Source: Actinomycetes bacterium
GTDB lineage: Bacteria > Actinomycetota > Actinomycetes > Actinomycetales > Actinomycetaceae
Length of the DNA stretch: 25,265 nt
NCBI GenBank assembly: GCA_023420745.1
Contig: JAEZVQ010000182.1
Span: forward strand, 1-25,265
Reading direction: 5' to 3'
Positions 1-10,438 of the stretch are shown here, piece by piece. The notes beneath the pieces were generated by a model. That model searched no databases, was not told the origin of the DNA, and saw only the letters and a list, made by a program, of their open reading frames with translations. The translations under genes were made by a program, and so were the position numbers. The stretch's first letter is position 1, and each line of letters begins with the position of its first letter.

Positions 1-41
1 GTGTGGACGCGACCATGACACTCTCACAAAGGACACCGCGC

Positions 42-1526
42 ATGACGGAAATGACCTACCAAGCCATCGCCATGATCGTGTATCTCGTCGCCATGATCAT
101 GATCGGATTGCTCGCCTACAACCGCACCAATGATCTCGATGACTACATGCTTGGCGGGCGCAAGCTCGGGCCGGCGGTTGCAGCACTTTCCGCCGGAGCA
201 TCCGACATGTCGGGGTGGCTGCTCATGGGATTGCCAGGTGCCCTCTATCTCAACGGTCTTATTGAGTTTTGGATCGCGATCGGTTTGACGATTGGTGCCT
301 GGTTTAACTGGAAACTCGTCGCCCCTCGTCTTCGTTCCTATTCACAGATCTCGTCGGACTCCATCACTATCCCGTCCTTCCTTGGATCGCGCTTGCGCGA
401 CAGCTCAAATTCGATCCGCGTCGTTGCCGGCATCATCATCATGGTGTTCTTCACCTTCTATGTTTCCTCGGGAATGGTGTCGGGCGGGACGTTCTTTGAG
501 TCTTCCTTCAACCTCGACTACCGACTTGGCATGTCAATGGTTGCCGGTATTGTCGTTCTCTACACCCTTGTTGGTGGGTTCCTCGCCGTGTCGTGGACGG
601 ACGTCGTTCAGGGGCTGATGATGCTCACCGCGCTGATCCTCGTCCCCATCGTCGGCATCCTCCACGTGGGCGGTATTGGACCGATGATTGACGGCATCCG
701 TTCCGTCGACCCATCGGTTTTGTCGTGGACGCACGGGGAAATCACCGCCGCGACCACGATGGGGATCGTCTCGGCACTCGCATGGGGGCTTGGCTATTTC
801 GGACAGCCTCACATCATCGTGAGGTTCATGGCGTTGCGTTCGGCAAAAGAGGCGCGTCGCGCTCGCGCCATTGGCATCGGCTGGATGGCACTGGCTGCCA
901 TTGGAGCCGCCGTCACGGCACTCGTTGGTGTCGTCGTGTACAAGCACGACCAAGCGCAGTTAGCTAACCCCGAATCCGTGTTCATCTCACTGGGGCAGCT
1001 CCTGTTCCACCCGCTGATTGCCGGATTCATGCTCGCCGCCATCCTCGCCGCCATCATGTCGACGATCTCCTCACAGCTACTCGTCACGTCATCGGCACTC
1101 GTTGAAGACATCTACCGCGCCTTTATGAAGAAAGATCTCAGTGACCGCAACGGCGTGCTTCTCGGGCGCATCGGTGTCGGCTCAGTGTCAGTCGTTGCGG
1201 CGCTTCTGGCATGGAATCCCTCGGACACGATCCTTGCACTCGTCGCTTTCGCTTGGGCAGGGTTCGGCGCTTCCTTCGGTCCGATCGTGCTCCTTGCTCT
1301 GTACTGGCGTCGTCTGACGCGACAAGGCACGCTTGCCGGGATGATCGTGGGTGCTGTCACCACCGCGGTGTGGGGCAACATCTCCGGCGGAATTTTCGAT
1401 CTGTACGAAATCCTGCCCGGCTTCGTTTTCAACCTTGCAGCCGCAGTGATCGTGTCGATGCTTACTTACCGCGCTAACGCGGAAATCGACGACGAATTCG
1501 ATCGCGCCGTCGCGGAAGCACGCTAA
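42..1526 (+). CDS. putP: Sodium/proline symporter PutP
   Basis: Imports proline with Na+ across the cytoplasmic membrane (solute:sodium symporter family, LeuT fold). The 494-residue product is close to the usual PutP length of about 500 and is hydrophobic throughout, with about 13 likely membrane segments. The stretch ASDMSGWLLMGLPGALYLNG near residues 53-72 is the PutP signature around the sodium and proline sites. The ATG at 42 is chosen because AAAGGA lies 8 bases before it; the frame stays open upstream to position 3 and in-frame ATGs also exist at 15 and 51. It sits just upstream of putA, so uptake and breakdown of proline are neighbours, but a strong hairpin separates them. Family assignment is secure; the exact start is less so. 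Confidence 0.93.
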   Translation: MTEMTYQAIAMIVYLVAMIMIGLLAYNRTNDLDDYMLGGRKLGPAVAALSAGASDMSGWLLMGLPGALYLNGLIEFWIAIGLTIGAWFNWKLVAPRLRSYSQISSDSITIPSFLGSRLRDSSNSIRVVAGIIIMVFFTFYVSSGMVSGGTFFESSFNLDYRLGMSMVAGIVVLYTLVGGFLAVSWTDVVQGLMMLTALILVPIVGILHVGGIGPMIDGIRSVDPSVLSWTHGEITAATTMGIVSALAWGLGYFGQPHIIVRFMALRSAKEARRARAIGIGWMALAAIGAAVTALVGVVVYKHDQAQLANPESVFISLGQLLFHPLIAGFMLAAILAAIMSTISSQLLVTSSALVEDIYRAFMKKDLSDRNGVLLGRIGVGSVSVVAALLAWNPSDTILALVAFAWAGFGASFGPIVLLALYWRRLTRQGTLAGMIVGAVTTAVWGNISGGIFDLYEILPGFVFNLAAAVIVSMLTYRANAEIDDEFDRAVAEAR

Positions 1527-1564
1527 AACGACACCGTTCAATATCATCACAATTTGTTACTCGC

Positions 1565-1603
1565 GTGCGGGTGGAATCGATGTCAAGACGGTTCCACCCG
1601 CAC
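1565..1603 (+). terminator. Hairpin after putP
   Basis: Perfect 12-bp inverted repeat GTGCGGGTGGAA / TTCCACCCGCAC with a 15-base loop, 38 bases after the putP stop. No T-run follows, so it may end transcription without a U-tract or stabilise the mRNA end. An operator role for putA is also possible. Confidence 0.6.
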
Positions 1604-1711
1604 CCAAACACTTCCTCGACTGTGTGAGACGCCACTATGCTGGTGGTGAGCGCATGCACTTCTGTGCTGCAGATATCGACCACATGCACTGAGGGAAAGG
1701 GACAGCAATCC

Positions 1712-4700
1712 ATGGGCAATCCGCACACCCCCACTGATTTTGAAGCTATCGCCGAGCGTGCACTCGTCACCGCACGCAAGTGGGCAGATGACTCCAACGA
1801 GTACCCCATCGACCCGGCAGCGAAGTTGCTTGCCGACGTCCTCGACGATGAGGATGGGCTCGACTACACCGTGTCGTTCGTTGATGGCGTGGTGCGTCCT
1901 GAAGATCGCAACGTTGCCGCGGCGCACCTATCGCAAATCGGTGCTAAGAACCCCGCGTTCCTGCCGTGGTACCTGCGTGTGCCGGCACTCATCGGTGGTA
2001 CTGCCGGGCGTTTTGTCCCCGAGTTGTCCGTCCCTGCCGCGCGCAAAGTTTTCGCTCGGCTCGTTGGCGACCTCGTTGTTGACGTCACCGACGACAAGCT
2101 GGGTCCTGCGATTCAGCGACTGCGCGCCGAGGGATCGCGTCTGAACATGAACCTCCTCGGCGAGGCTGTGCTCGGCGACAAGGAAGCGGCGAAGCGACTG
2201 CGCGAAACCCGTCGGCTCCTTGAACGCGATGACGTCGACTACGTCTCCCTTAAGGTGTCTGCTGTTACCGGGCCGCACAACCCGTGGGGCTACGACCAGG
2301 TTGTCGACCATGCTGTCGAACAGCTGCTGCCGCTCTACCAGTACGCTGCGTCAGCCGCGACGCCGAAGTTCATCAACCTCGATATGGAGGAATACCACGA
2401 CCTCCACCTCACAATCGACGTGTTCAAACGCATCCTCGATCGTGATGAGCTCATCGGTCTCGAAGCCGGGATTGTGCTCCAAACTTACCTTCCCGACACC
2501 CTCGACTGCATGAAGGATCTCCAGGATTGGGCGGCAGCTCGCCGCGCTCGCGGAGGTGCGCCGATCAAGGTTCGTGTCGTCAAGGGTGCGAACCTTGCGA
2601 TGGAACGCGTCGATGCCTTGATGCACGGCTGGGAAATGACGACGTGGGAATCGAAGCAGGCAACTGACGCGAACTACCTGCGGATCCTCAACTGGGCGAT
2701 GACTCCCGAACGTATCGCCAACATCCGCCTCGGTGTTGCCGGGCATAACCTCTTCACCGTTGCCGCGGCGTGGGAGCTCGCGGGCGAACGCGGTGTGCGT
2801 GACGGGGTGGAGTTTGAAATGCTGTCCGGCATGGCGACGCAGCAGGCGTCTGCTGTTCGTGCCGATGTCGGTAACCTGTTGCTCTACGTCCCTGTCGTCC
2901 ACCCTGAAGAGTACGACGTCGCGATTTCCTACCTCGTGCGGCGACTGGAAGAAAACTCGGCTGACGAGAACTTCATGGCGTCAATCTTCGATATCGGCAC
3001 GAGTGTGCAGGCATTTGATAAGGAAAAGGCACGTTTCCTCGCCGCTGTCAAGCAGATGCAGTCCGAGGGGGATCGTCGCTGTGGATCGAATCGTGTTCAG
3101 AACCGATTGGAGGAGAGCGCCGAGGATCTCGCCCGTACGGTTCGTACTCCCTCAGGCGACTGGACGTTTACGAATACTCCCGATTCCGACCCTGCGCTGC
3201 CGGCGAACCTCGAATGGGCGCGTGGGATCGCGCAGCGCATTCCGACCTCAACCCTCGGTATTGACACCGCTGATGAAGCGCAAATTGACGATGCTGAGGA
3301 ACTCGACGCGACGCTTGCCAAGATTCGTCGCGGAGCGGGGAAGTGGGCAAAGAAGAGTGCCGCTGAGCGCGCTGAAATCATCCACCGTGCCGGTGTTGAG
3401 ATTGCGCGTCGACGCGGTGACCTCATTGAGGTAGCAGGTGCTGAACTCGGCAAGTCTCTCGAGCAGGCGGATGTCGAGGTCTCCGAAGCGACGGACTTTG
3501 CCCACTACTACGCCGAGCAGGCGCTCGTGCTTGAGCAGATCCCCGGCGTCACCTTCGAACCGGTGGCGATGACCCTGGTGACCCCACCGTGGAACTTCCC
3601 GCTTGCTATTCCCGCGGGTGGCGTGCTCGCCGCGCTTGCCGCTGGATCTGCGGTGGTGTTCAAGCCGGCGTCGGTGGCTCGCCGCTGTGGTGCGCTGATC
3701 GCCGAATGCCTGTGGGAAGCGGGTGTGCCGCGCGACGTGCTCGGATTGGTCAACGTTGGCGAGCGCGAACTCGGACAGCAACTCGTCACTGACCCGCGTG
3801 TTGAGCGCGTCGTGCTCACCGGTGCGGCGGAGACTGCGCAGCTGTTCCGTTCATGGGATCCGACGATGAATATCATGGCGGAAACTTCGGGCAAGAACTC
3901 GATCATTATCACCCCATCCGCAGACCTTGATCTCGCTGTCAAGGATGTTGTCCAGTCGGCGTTTGGTCACGCTGGCCAGAAGTGTTCGGCGTGCTCCTAC
4001 GTCATCCTTGTGGGATCGACTGGTTTCTCGCGTCGCGTTCATGACCAGCTCCTCGATGCCGTGCGCTCCTTGCACATCGCTTGGGCCGACGATTTGTCGG
4101 CGCAGATGGGACCGCTCAGTCTCGAACCTGGTGAGAAACTCATGCGCGGCTTGACCACGCTGGAACCGGGACAGAAGTGGGAAATCAAGCCACGTCGCCT
4201 CGACGACACCAACCGACTGTGGTCGCCCGGCGTGCGCTCCGGTGTCGAGGTGGGCAGCGAATACCACCTCACCGAATACTTTGGACCGATTCTCGGCGTG
4301 ATGCGAGTCGACACCTTGGACGAAGCGATCGCCGCGCAGAACATGACAGAGTACGGGCTCACCGCTGGTCTGCACTCGCTCGACCCCGACGAAATCAACT
4401 ACTGGTTGAACAACGTGGAAGCGGGCAACGTCTACGTCAACCGCGGGATCACCGGCGCGATCGTGCGTCGCCAGCCGTTTGGTGGATGGAAGCGTTCCGT
4501 GGTTGGTGAAGGCGCGAAAGCAGGCGGTCCGAACTACCTGTTCGGATTCGGGACGTTCACACCTGTTGAACCGAACCTCGATGCTAAGCGTGGTGAGAGT
4601 GACTATCCGCCGGTTGTCGAGCGCGACGCCCACGTGACGAAACAACCGCTGCGCGACATTATCGCGGTGGGCAAGCGCCTGCTCAGCGACTCGGATTACG

Positions 4701-5332
4701 AAAAGCTCGTGATCGCGGTCGAATCCGACCAGCATGCGGTCAATACCGAGTTCGACGTGTGCCACGATCCCAGTCGCATCCCCGTCGAACGCAACGTGCT
4801 GCGCTACATTCCCACTCCGGTCACGCTGCGTTTCGGCGAAGAAGCGACGACGTGGGACGTGTTGCGTGGAATCTCCGCCGGTCTCGCCGTCGGTGATATT
4901 GAACAGGAAGAGGATGGCGGTTCGCGTATTGCCGACATTGATCCGGCGTGGTGCATTCGTCACTTCGCTGGTGGTGGTGTGACCGACATGGAGATGCTGG
5001 TGTCGACACCGCAGTTCCTCCCCAGTGAGATCACGTCGTTGCTTGCACGTTACGGTGTCGAAACGGTTGTCGAGTCAGCTGATGACTTCCGCACTCGGAT
5101 GGCGCAATCGTTGGCGTCATACGATGAGCGTGTTCGTATCGTTGGGGAAAGCGGCGACGAGCTGCGACGCGCTGTCGAAGGATCCATCGATGTCGCGGTG
5201 TGGGACGCGCCGTTCACCACTGCCGGGCGCATCGAAATCCTCCCGTTCGTTCACGAGCAGGCGATCGCGATGACGAATCATCGTTTCGGTAACCGCACGC
5301 CGTTGAGCGATCAAGTGCTGCTTGACGACTGA
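1712..5332 (+). CDS. putA: Bifunctional proline dehydrogenase / L-glutamate gamma-semialdehyde dehydrogenase PutA
   Basis: Oxidises proline to glutamate in two steps. The 1206-residue product has an FAD proline dehydrogenase barrel at about residues 30-470 (with VRVVKGANLAMERVDA), an aldehyde dehydrogenase domain at about 560-950, and a C-terminal ALDH-like fold at about 955-1206 ending with EILPFVHEQAIAMTNHRFGN, as in long PutA proteins. In the dehydrogenase domain, TPPWNFPLAIPAG is the NAD-binding loop, E724 (MAETSGKNS) is the general base and C758 (GHAGQKCSAC) the nucleophile; their spacing of 34 is the family norm. There is no N-terminal ribbon-helix-helix domain, so this is not the self-repressing E. 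coli type. The frame is open from 1637, but ATG 1712 (MGNPHTPTDF) fits a GGGAAAGGGAC purine-rich site and the domain start. Confidence 0.95.
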   Translation: MGNPHTPTDFEAIAERALVTARKWADDSNEYPIDPAAKLLADVLDDEDGLDYTVSFVDGVVRPEDRNVAAAHLSQIGAKNPAFLPWYLRVPALIGGTAGRFVPELSVPAARKVFARLVGDLVVDVTDDKLGPAIQRLRAEGSRLNMNLLGEAVLGDKEAAKRLRETRRLLERDDVDYVSLKVSAVTGPHNPWGYDQVVDHAVEQLLPLYQYAASAATPKFINLDMEEYHDLHLTIDVFKRILDRDELIGLEAGIVLQTYLPDTLDCMKDLQDWAAARRARGGAPIKVRVVKGANLAMERVDALMHGWEMTTWESKQATDANYLRILNWAMTPERIANIRLGVAGHNLFTVAAAWELAGERGVRDGVEFEMLSGMATQQASAVRADVGNLLLYVPVVHPEEYDVAISYLVRRLEENSADENFMASIFDIGTSVQAFDKEKARFLAAVKQMQSEGDRRCGSNRVQNRLEESAEDLARTVRTPSGDWTFTNTPDSDPALPANLEWARGIAQRIPTSTLGIDTADEAQIDDAEELDATLAKIRRGAGKWAKKSAAERAEIIHRAGVEIARRRGDLIEVAGAELGKSLEQADVEVSEATDFAHYYAEQALVLEQIPGVTFEPVAMTLVTPPWNFPLAIPAGGVLAALAAGSAVVFKPASVARRCGALIAECLWEAGVPRDVLGLVNVGERELGQQLVTDPRVERVVLTGAAETAQLFRSWDPTMNIMAETSGKNSIIITPSADLDLAVKDVVQSAFGHAGQKCSACSYVILVGSTGFSRRVHDQLLDAVRSLHIAWADDLSAQMGPLSLEPGEKLMRGLTTLEPGQKWEIKPRRLDDTNRLWSPGVRSGVEVGSEYHLTEYFGPILGVMRVDTLDEAIAAQNMTEYGLTAGLHSLDPDEINYWLNNVEAGNVYVNRGITGAIVRRQPFGGWKRSVVGEGAKAGGPNYLFGFGTFTPVEPNLDAKRGESDYPPVVERDAHVTKQPLRDIIAVGKRLLSDSDYEKLVIAVESDQHAVNTEFDVCHDPSRIPVERNVLRYIPTPVTLRFGEEATTWDVLRGISAGLAVGDIEQEEDGGSRIADIDPAWCIRHFAGGGVTDMEMLVSTPQFLPSEITSLLARYGVETVVESADDFRTRMAQSLASYDERVRIVGESGDELRRAVEGSIDVAVWDAPFTTAGRIEILPFVHEQAIAMTNHRFGNRTPLSDQVLLDD

Positions 5333-6807
<1,475 letters not shown>

Positions 6808-6868
6808 GTGACGATTTTTGTTGAGATTTCAAGGGTGAACCTTACTCAGATACATGGGTGAGGCGCGG

Positions 6869-6890
6869 TGGGAGAGGTCATACCTCTACC
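6869..6890 (+). terminator. Weak inverted repeat after purA
   Basis: AGAGGT (6873-6878) and ACCTCT (6882-6887) face each other over a 3-base loop, with an outer GG/CC pair beyond a mismatch. It lies 65 bases after the purA stop and just before the promoter of the next operon. It is short and has no T-run, so its role as a terminator is uncertain. Confidence 0.25.
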
Positions 6891-6892
6891 GA

Positions 6893-6922
6893 TTGACAGT
6901 GATAACCGTTCTCATTTAGAGT
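6893..6922 (+). promoter_or_regulatory. Promoter of the anchored-repeat ABC operon
   Basis: A perfect -35 box TTGACA (6893-6898) is followed after 18 bases by TAGAGT (6917-6922), which fits the actinobacterial -10 pattern TANNNT. Transcription would begin near 6930, giving a leader of about 95 bases before the GTG at 7026. Confidence 0.65.
6900..6914 (+). promoter_or_regulatory. Probable Zur-type operator
   Basis: TGATAACCGTTCTCA fits the palindrome TGAnAAnnnTTnTCA, the pattern of Zur boxes in actinobacteria (family consensus TGAAAATGATTTTCA). It lies wholly between the -35 and -10 elements, where a bound repressor would block RNA polymerase. Because the genes downstream encode a metal-type ABC transporter, control by zinc is the simplest reading. 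Other Fur-family proteins bind similar sites, so the metal is not proved. Confidence 0.6.
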
Positions 6923-7025
6923 GTAAACGACAATCATGATCAATATCAGTTGAGTGGTGCCATCAGGGCTCGTCAGGGTTCGTGTTGCGCTACCTCACTG
7001 CCCATCAAATGAGAGAAGGATTCAC

Positions 7026-8687
7026 GTGCATTCCGTGACTCTTCGCCGTGCGGTTGCCAGTGTTGCCGCTGGCGTGCTTGCCCTCGTCGCCAGCGTGAGT
7101 GTCGCTGGATCGGTGGTTGCTCACGCTGAGGATCACCTCACATTCGATAGCGGGCATATGGACATCTTCAATGTCACGCGTGTTAACGGTGAACTCAAGC
7201 TTGAACTCAAAGAGGACGTCACCGGTTACCACGTCCTACATGCGCCTGAAAACGTCACCCTCGTGGTGAAGGACAAGGCTCTCATGGAAGATCTTGACAC
7301 CAAACTCAGCGGCGACCTCGCTGCGCAGGTTGGTTCCAAGGGGTACTTACTCCCGTTGACTCAGGATCCCGAGCTGCTGTGGCCGGGATGGGACACGATG
7401 GGAGTTCGTGAGGTCGCTGAAGGAGACACCGAATCCGGCACGTTCGGCACGATTGATATCAATTTCGTTGATGTCGCCGGGCCGGGCAAGGTTTTCCTCT
7501 TCTCATCTAAGCCGATGGGTGGCGGGTTTGATTCGCTACTCAAAGGCGACACCTTTGAGTTGAAGAGCGGGGCAACGATCGAACAGGTCGAGCCGGCACA
7601 CGTTCACGCCTTCTGGGTTTTCACCGAACCCGGCGAGTACACCATGAAGGTCAATGCGACCGGTGAACGTAACGGTCAGATGCACACCTCGAACACTGCC
7701 ACCTACACCTGGAGCGTCGGTACCAAGAAAGCGCCGGAGCCTACTCCCAGCGACAGCGCATCGGCACAACCAGGCGAAGGAACTCACCCCGGCGACGGTG
7801 GTGCCACCGCGCAGCCGACCACTTCGCCAAGCAAGAAACCTGCCTCACCCGCCCCCACCACACCGGCAGCGCCAGCTCCCTCCGTCCCGAAAGCGACGTG
7901 CTTCCCCACGCAGGAAGGAGGGTCAGGAGCGATCACCTTACTGCCAAAAATTAAGGATGACCGTCAGTCCCCGGCACAGTGGGTGAGCCCTGAGTCGTTG
8001 CCTTTTGCCCTCGGTGATCGATCAATCAACACCACTACGCAAGCGATTGGGAATATCCCAAGTGGAACCAAGGTGTGGATGATTGGACAGACACAGGTCG
8101 AGGGTGTGCCCTGGGTGGGCGCCAACACCATGAACAAGTCGATTCTTGACCAAACCACGGGCGAGGTTGTGTGGCAGCTGACCTCCTTCTCCGGCCCGGG
8201 CGCGATGGAAGTCTTTACCTCCGGTAACTTCGGTCAAGTTGTCGGTCAACGCTGGTTTTCTGGTGCCAATGGCTCAGCCTCCGGGGCGATCACCATCCCG
8301 CGCAACACCCACGTCCACCCCAACTGGATCTTTAGCCAGCCTGGAACCTACCGCGTCGGCATTACCCAGACCGCGACCATGAAAGATGGCACGCATATCT
8401 CGGGTGTCACCAACTTGACGTTCAATGTGGGCAGCGGTTCCGGCGTGAACTCCGGCCACTTCGATATTGGTGCTGAGATCGGCAAAGCCGGGTCGAAGAC
8501 CGTGTGGCGTGACGCCAACGGGCAGCCGTGTACTCCAACTGCTGCCGATCTCGAAGCCGCCGGCTACTCCTCTTCTGGAGGACTTGCCAGCACCGGTAGC
8601 GATGTGCTGACACTCGCCATCGTCGTCCTCGCTGTGGGATTCGGTTTCCTCGGCATCGGTATCCTGCGTTATCGCCGAGTCCTGTGA
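7026..8687 (+). CDS. Sortase-anchored surface protein with two ABC-transporter-associated (choice-of-anchor M) domains
   Basis: Exported cell-wall protein, 553 residues. A signal peptide (basic start, hydrophobic core, AHA cut near residue 34) is followed by domain 1 (about 37-236) and domain 2 (about 300-490), with a Pro/Ser/Thr-rich linker between. Each domain has the repeat core: H192-V-H194-AFWVFTEPGEY and H429-V-H431-PNWIFSQPGTY. The C-terminus has LASTG (520-524), a hydrophobic stretch and RYRR, a sortase signal of the LAxTG kind recognised by class E sortases. This matches the family TIGR03773, found beside transporter operons whose binding protein carries the same domain. The GTG at 7026 has GAGAAGGA 5 bases upstream; the frame is open to 6954. 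The stop overlaps the next start by 4 bases. A role in holding metal at the wall is inferred. Confidence 0.85.
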   Translation: MHSVTLRRAVASVAAGVLALVASVSVAGSVVAHAEDHLTFDSGHMDIFNVTRVNGELKLELKEDVTGYHVLHAPENVTLVVKDKALMEDLDTKLSGDLAAQVGSKGYLLPLTQDPELLWPGWDTMGVREVAEGDTESGTFGTIDINFVDVAGPGKVFLFSSKPMGGGFDSLLKGDTFELKSGATIEQVEPAHVHAFWVFTEPGEYTMKVNATGERNGQMHTSNTATYTWSVGTKKAPEPTPSDSASAQPGEGTHPGDGGATAQPTTSPSKKPASPAPTTPAAPAPSVPKATCFPTQEGGSGAITLLPKIKDDRQSPAQWVSPESLPFALGDRSINTTTQAIGNIPSGTKVWMIGQTQVEGVPWVGANTMNKSILDQTTGEVVWQLTSFSGPGAMEVFTSGNFGQVVGQRWFSGANGSASGAITIPRNTHVHPNWIFSQPGTYRVGITQTATMKDGTHISGVTNLTFNVGSGSGVNSGHFDIGAEIGKAGSKTVWRDANGQPCTPTAADLEAAGYSSSGGLASTGSDVLTLAIVVLAVGFGFLGIGILRYRRVL

Positions 8688-10285
8688 CCCGAGTACGACG
8701 CTCCCGCCGCGCCAGTTCCGTCGTCGCTGCCTGCGTGGTGGTGAGCAGCCTTGCTCTCAGCGCATGCGCGACGACGGCGGCACTGCCGCAACGCGATGAC
8801 GGTGTGGTGGACGTGGTGGCAACCACGCCCATCCTCACCGACCTCGCCTCGCATGTGGCGGGAGACCGTGCGCGGGTGACCGGTTTGATGCCCGCGAATG
8901 CCGACCCCCACACCTACGAGCCGACCCTGCGTGACGTGCGCAATATTGCCAACGCTGACCTCGCGCTGACGAACTACATGCTGCTCGAAGAACACTCACT
9001 CATCCGAGCAGTCGAAGCGAATGTGCGTCCCGGTGTCAAAGTCATCACCCTTGCTGAAGATGCTGCCCGTTACGGCGCTGAGCTGATTCCGCTTGTCGAG
9101 AATGTCTCGCTCGACACGATTTGGCTGGGCATGAGGGTGCACGGAGCCGGTGCGCAGTTCGGCGCCACGCGCGCCTCTGAGGTTAAGCTCAGCGCCACCG
9201 ACGTGCGCGGTCCCGGTCAGGCTGCGGCATTCCTCACGACGACATTCGGTCAGCCGGATATCTACTTTGATTCAGCGGACGGTTTCAATGCCGCCGACGG
9301 CTATGCTGACGACTCCGTCACGCTTCCCGTTGACGCGCATACTCACGTGTCGTGGTCATTTTCCGAACCCGGTGTGTACCAGGTCGACTTTTCCGCGGCA
9401 CTGCATCTGACGGATTCGTCACGCCCCATCTCCATGGGGTCGACGACAGTGACTTTTGCTGTCGGTGTTGACCCGTCGTCGGTACCCGGTATGGAGGGCG
9501 CAACGATCCTCGACCAGGGGCACGAGGACATTAGCGTCAATCTCGACGATCAGCGCATCACGATCGAAGGCGATGCGATGACCCACGAAGGTGGGATGAC
9601 GACCGACACCCACACCGAATACGATCCGGCGCACACGATTATCGAGGTTCCCGGCAAGGCTCTCCAACAGATTCCGTCGGAACCAGCCTTCCGTTTCCTT
9701 GGTAGACCGGGTACGGAAACGTACCTGCTGCCGCAGGCGGTGCTCGGAAAACACGTTCACGGTGAGCTCGACCCTCACCTATGGCAAAACGTCGCTAACG
9801 CCATCGCCTACGTCAAGTTGATTCGCGACTCTCTCATCGCCATTGACCCTGAGGGGGCGCGTGACTATACGGACAATGCGGCGAGCTATATTGACGAACT
9901 CAACCGGGTGAATGACGACGTCCAGGCGGCGATCAATTCCATCCCTGAGTCGCGACGCTACCTCGTCACGACACACGACGGATACGCCTACCTCGGCAAG
10001 GCATACGGCATTAAGATCGCCGGTTTCGTCACCCCGAATCCCGCGATTGAACCGTCTGCTCGCGATCTCATCGCGCTGACCCGCACACTTCAAAACCTCA
10101 AGGTTCCTGCCGTGTTTTTGGAACCGCAGCTTGAAGGAAGAGCCAACGATTTGACGGAGCTCGCGGGGCGACTGGGGATCAAGGTCTGCCGCATTTATGG
10201 CGACTCGTTCGACACGACTGTGACGAACTACGTCGACATGATGGAGGCCAATGCACACGAGTTGGCGAGGTGCCTTTCTCCATAA
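8684..10285 (+). CDS. Anchored-repeat ABC transporter, substrate-binding lipoprotein
   Basis: Captures a divalent metal and hands it to the permease (cluster A-I / ZnuA-PsaA type, TIGR03772). The 533 residues begin with a lipoprotein signal ending LSAC (lipid on C28). The binding fold is in two parts, about 38-130 and 360-533. The four likely metal ligands are H76 (NADPHTYEP), H365 (LDPHLW), E480 (FLEPQLEG) and D507 or D510 (GDSFD). Between them lies an inserted repeat domain, about residues 135-358, with H219-T-H221-VSWSFSEPGVY. Ordinary ZnuA-type proteins are about 300 residues, so the insert explains the size. Within the insert, the half with the HxH motif comes before the half with GHEDIS, opposite to the surface proteins. 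The GTG start overlaps the previous stop (GTGA), so translation is coupled. Confidence 0.87.
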   Translation: MTRVRRSRRASSVVAACVVVSSLALSACATTAALPQRDDGVVDVVATTPILTDLASHVAGDRARVTGLMPANADPHTYEPTLRDVRNIANADLALTNYMLLEEHSLIRAVEANVRPGVKVITLAEDAARYGAELIPLVENVSLDTIWLGMRVHGAGAQFGATRASEVKLSATDVRGPGQAAAFLTTTFGQPDIYFDSADGFNAADGYADDSVTLPVDAHTHVSWSFSEPGVYQVDFSAALHLTDSSRPISMGSTTVTFAVGVDPSSVPGMEGATILDQGHEDISVNLDDQRITIEGDAMTHEGGMTTDTHTEYDPAHTIIEVPGKALQQIPSEPAFRFLGRPGTETYLLPQAVLGKHVHGELDPHLWQNVANAIAYVKLIRDSLIAIDPEGARDYTDNAASYIDELNRVNDDVQAAINSIPESRRYLVTTHDGYAYLGKAYGIKIAGFVTPNPAIEPSARDLIALTRTLQNLKVPAVFLEPQLEGRANDLTELAGRLGIKVCRIYGDSFDTTVTNYVDMMEANAHELARCLSP

Positions 10286-10329
10286 AACACCACACTCAAT
10301 GACTGCCGATCGACGACCACGGTGGTGAC

Positions 10330-10357
10330 GGGTGAGCATCCTGAGTATGGCTCACCC
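10330..10357 (+). promoter_or_regulatory. Hairpin inside the operon leader of the third gene
   Basis: GGGTGAGCAT (10330-10339) pairs with ATGGCTCACCC (10347-10357) with one bulged G and a 7-base loop. It lies in the only long gap of the operon, between the binding protein and the tethered surface protein. It could partly stop transcription or protect the upstream mRNA. The right arm carries the recurring GGTGAGCCAT 10-mer. Confidence 0.45.
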
Positions 10358-10438
10358 ATCGACACACCACCGTTGACCAACCAGCTGGATACGCACGGAA
10401 GAACGAAAGAAAACATGCGAATGAGTCAAGGAAGAGCC

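Noticed and set aside
1637..1711. Extension of putA to the upstream ATG at 1637.
   Set aside because: The added 25 residues are not PutA-like, and the ATG at 1637 lies in a TATGCT that could itself be a -10 element.
3851..4963. A 370-codon minus-strand frame opposite putA.
   Set aside because: It lies wholly inside the aldehyde dehydrogenase part of putA and shows no domain or start site.
6922..6936. A second Zur-like site TGTAAACGACAATCA.
   Set aside because: Only one half matches the palindrome, so it was not listed as a separate operator.
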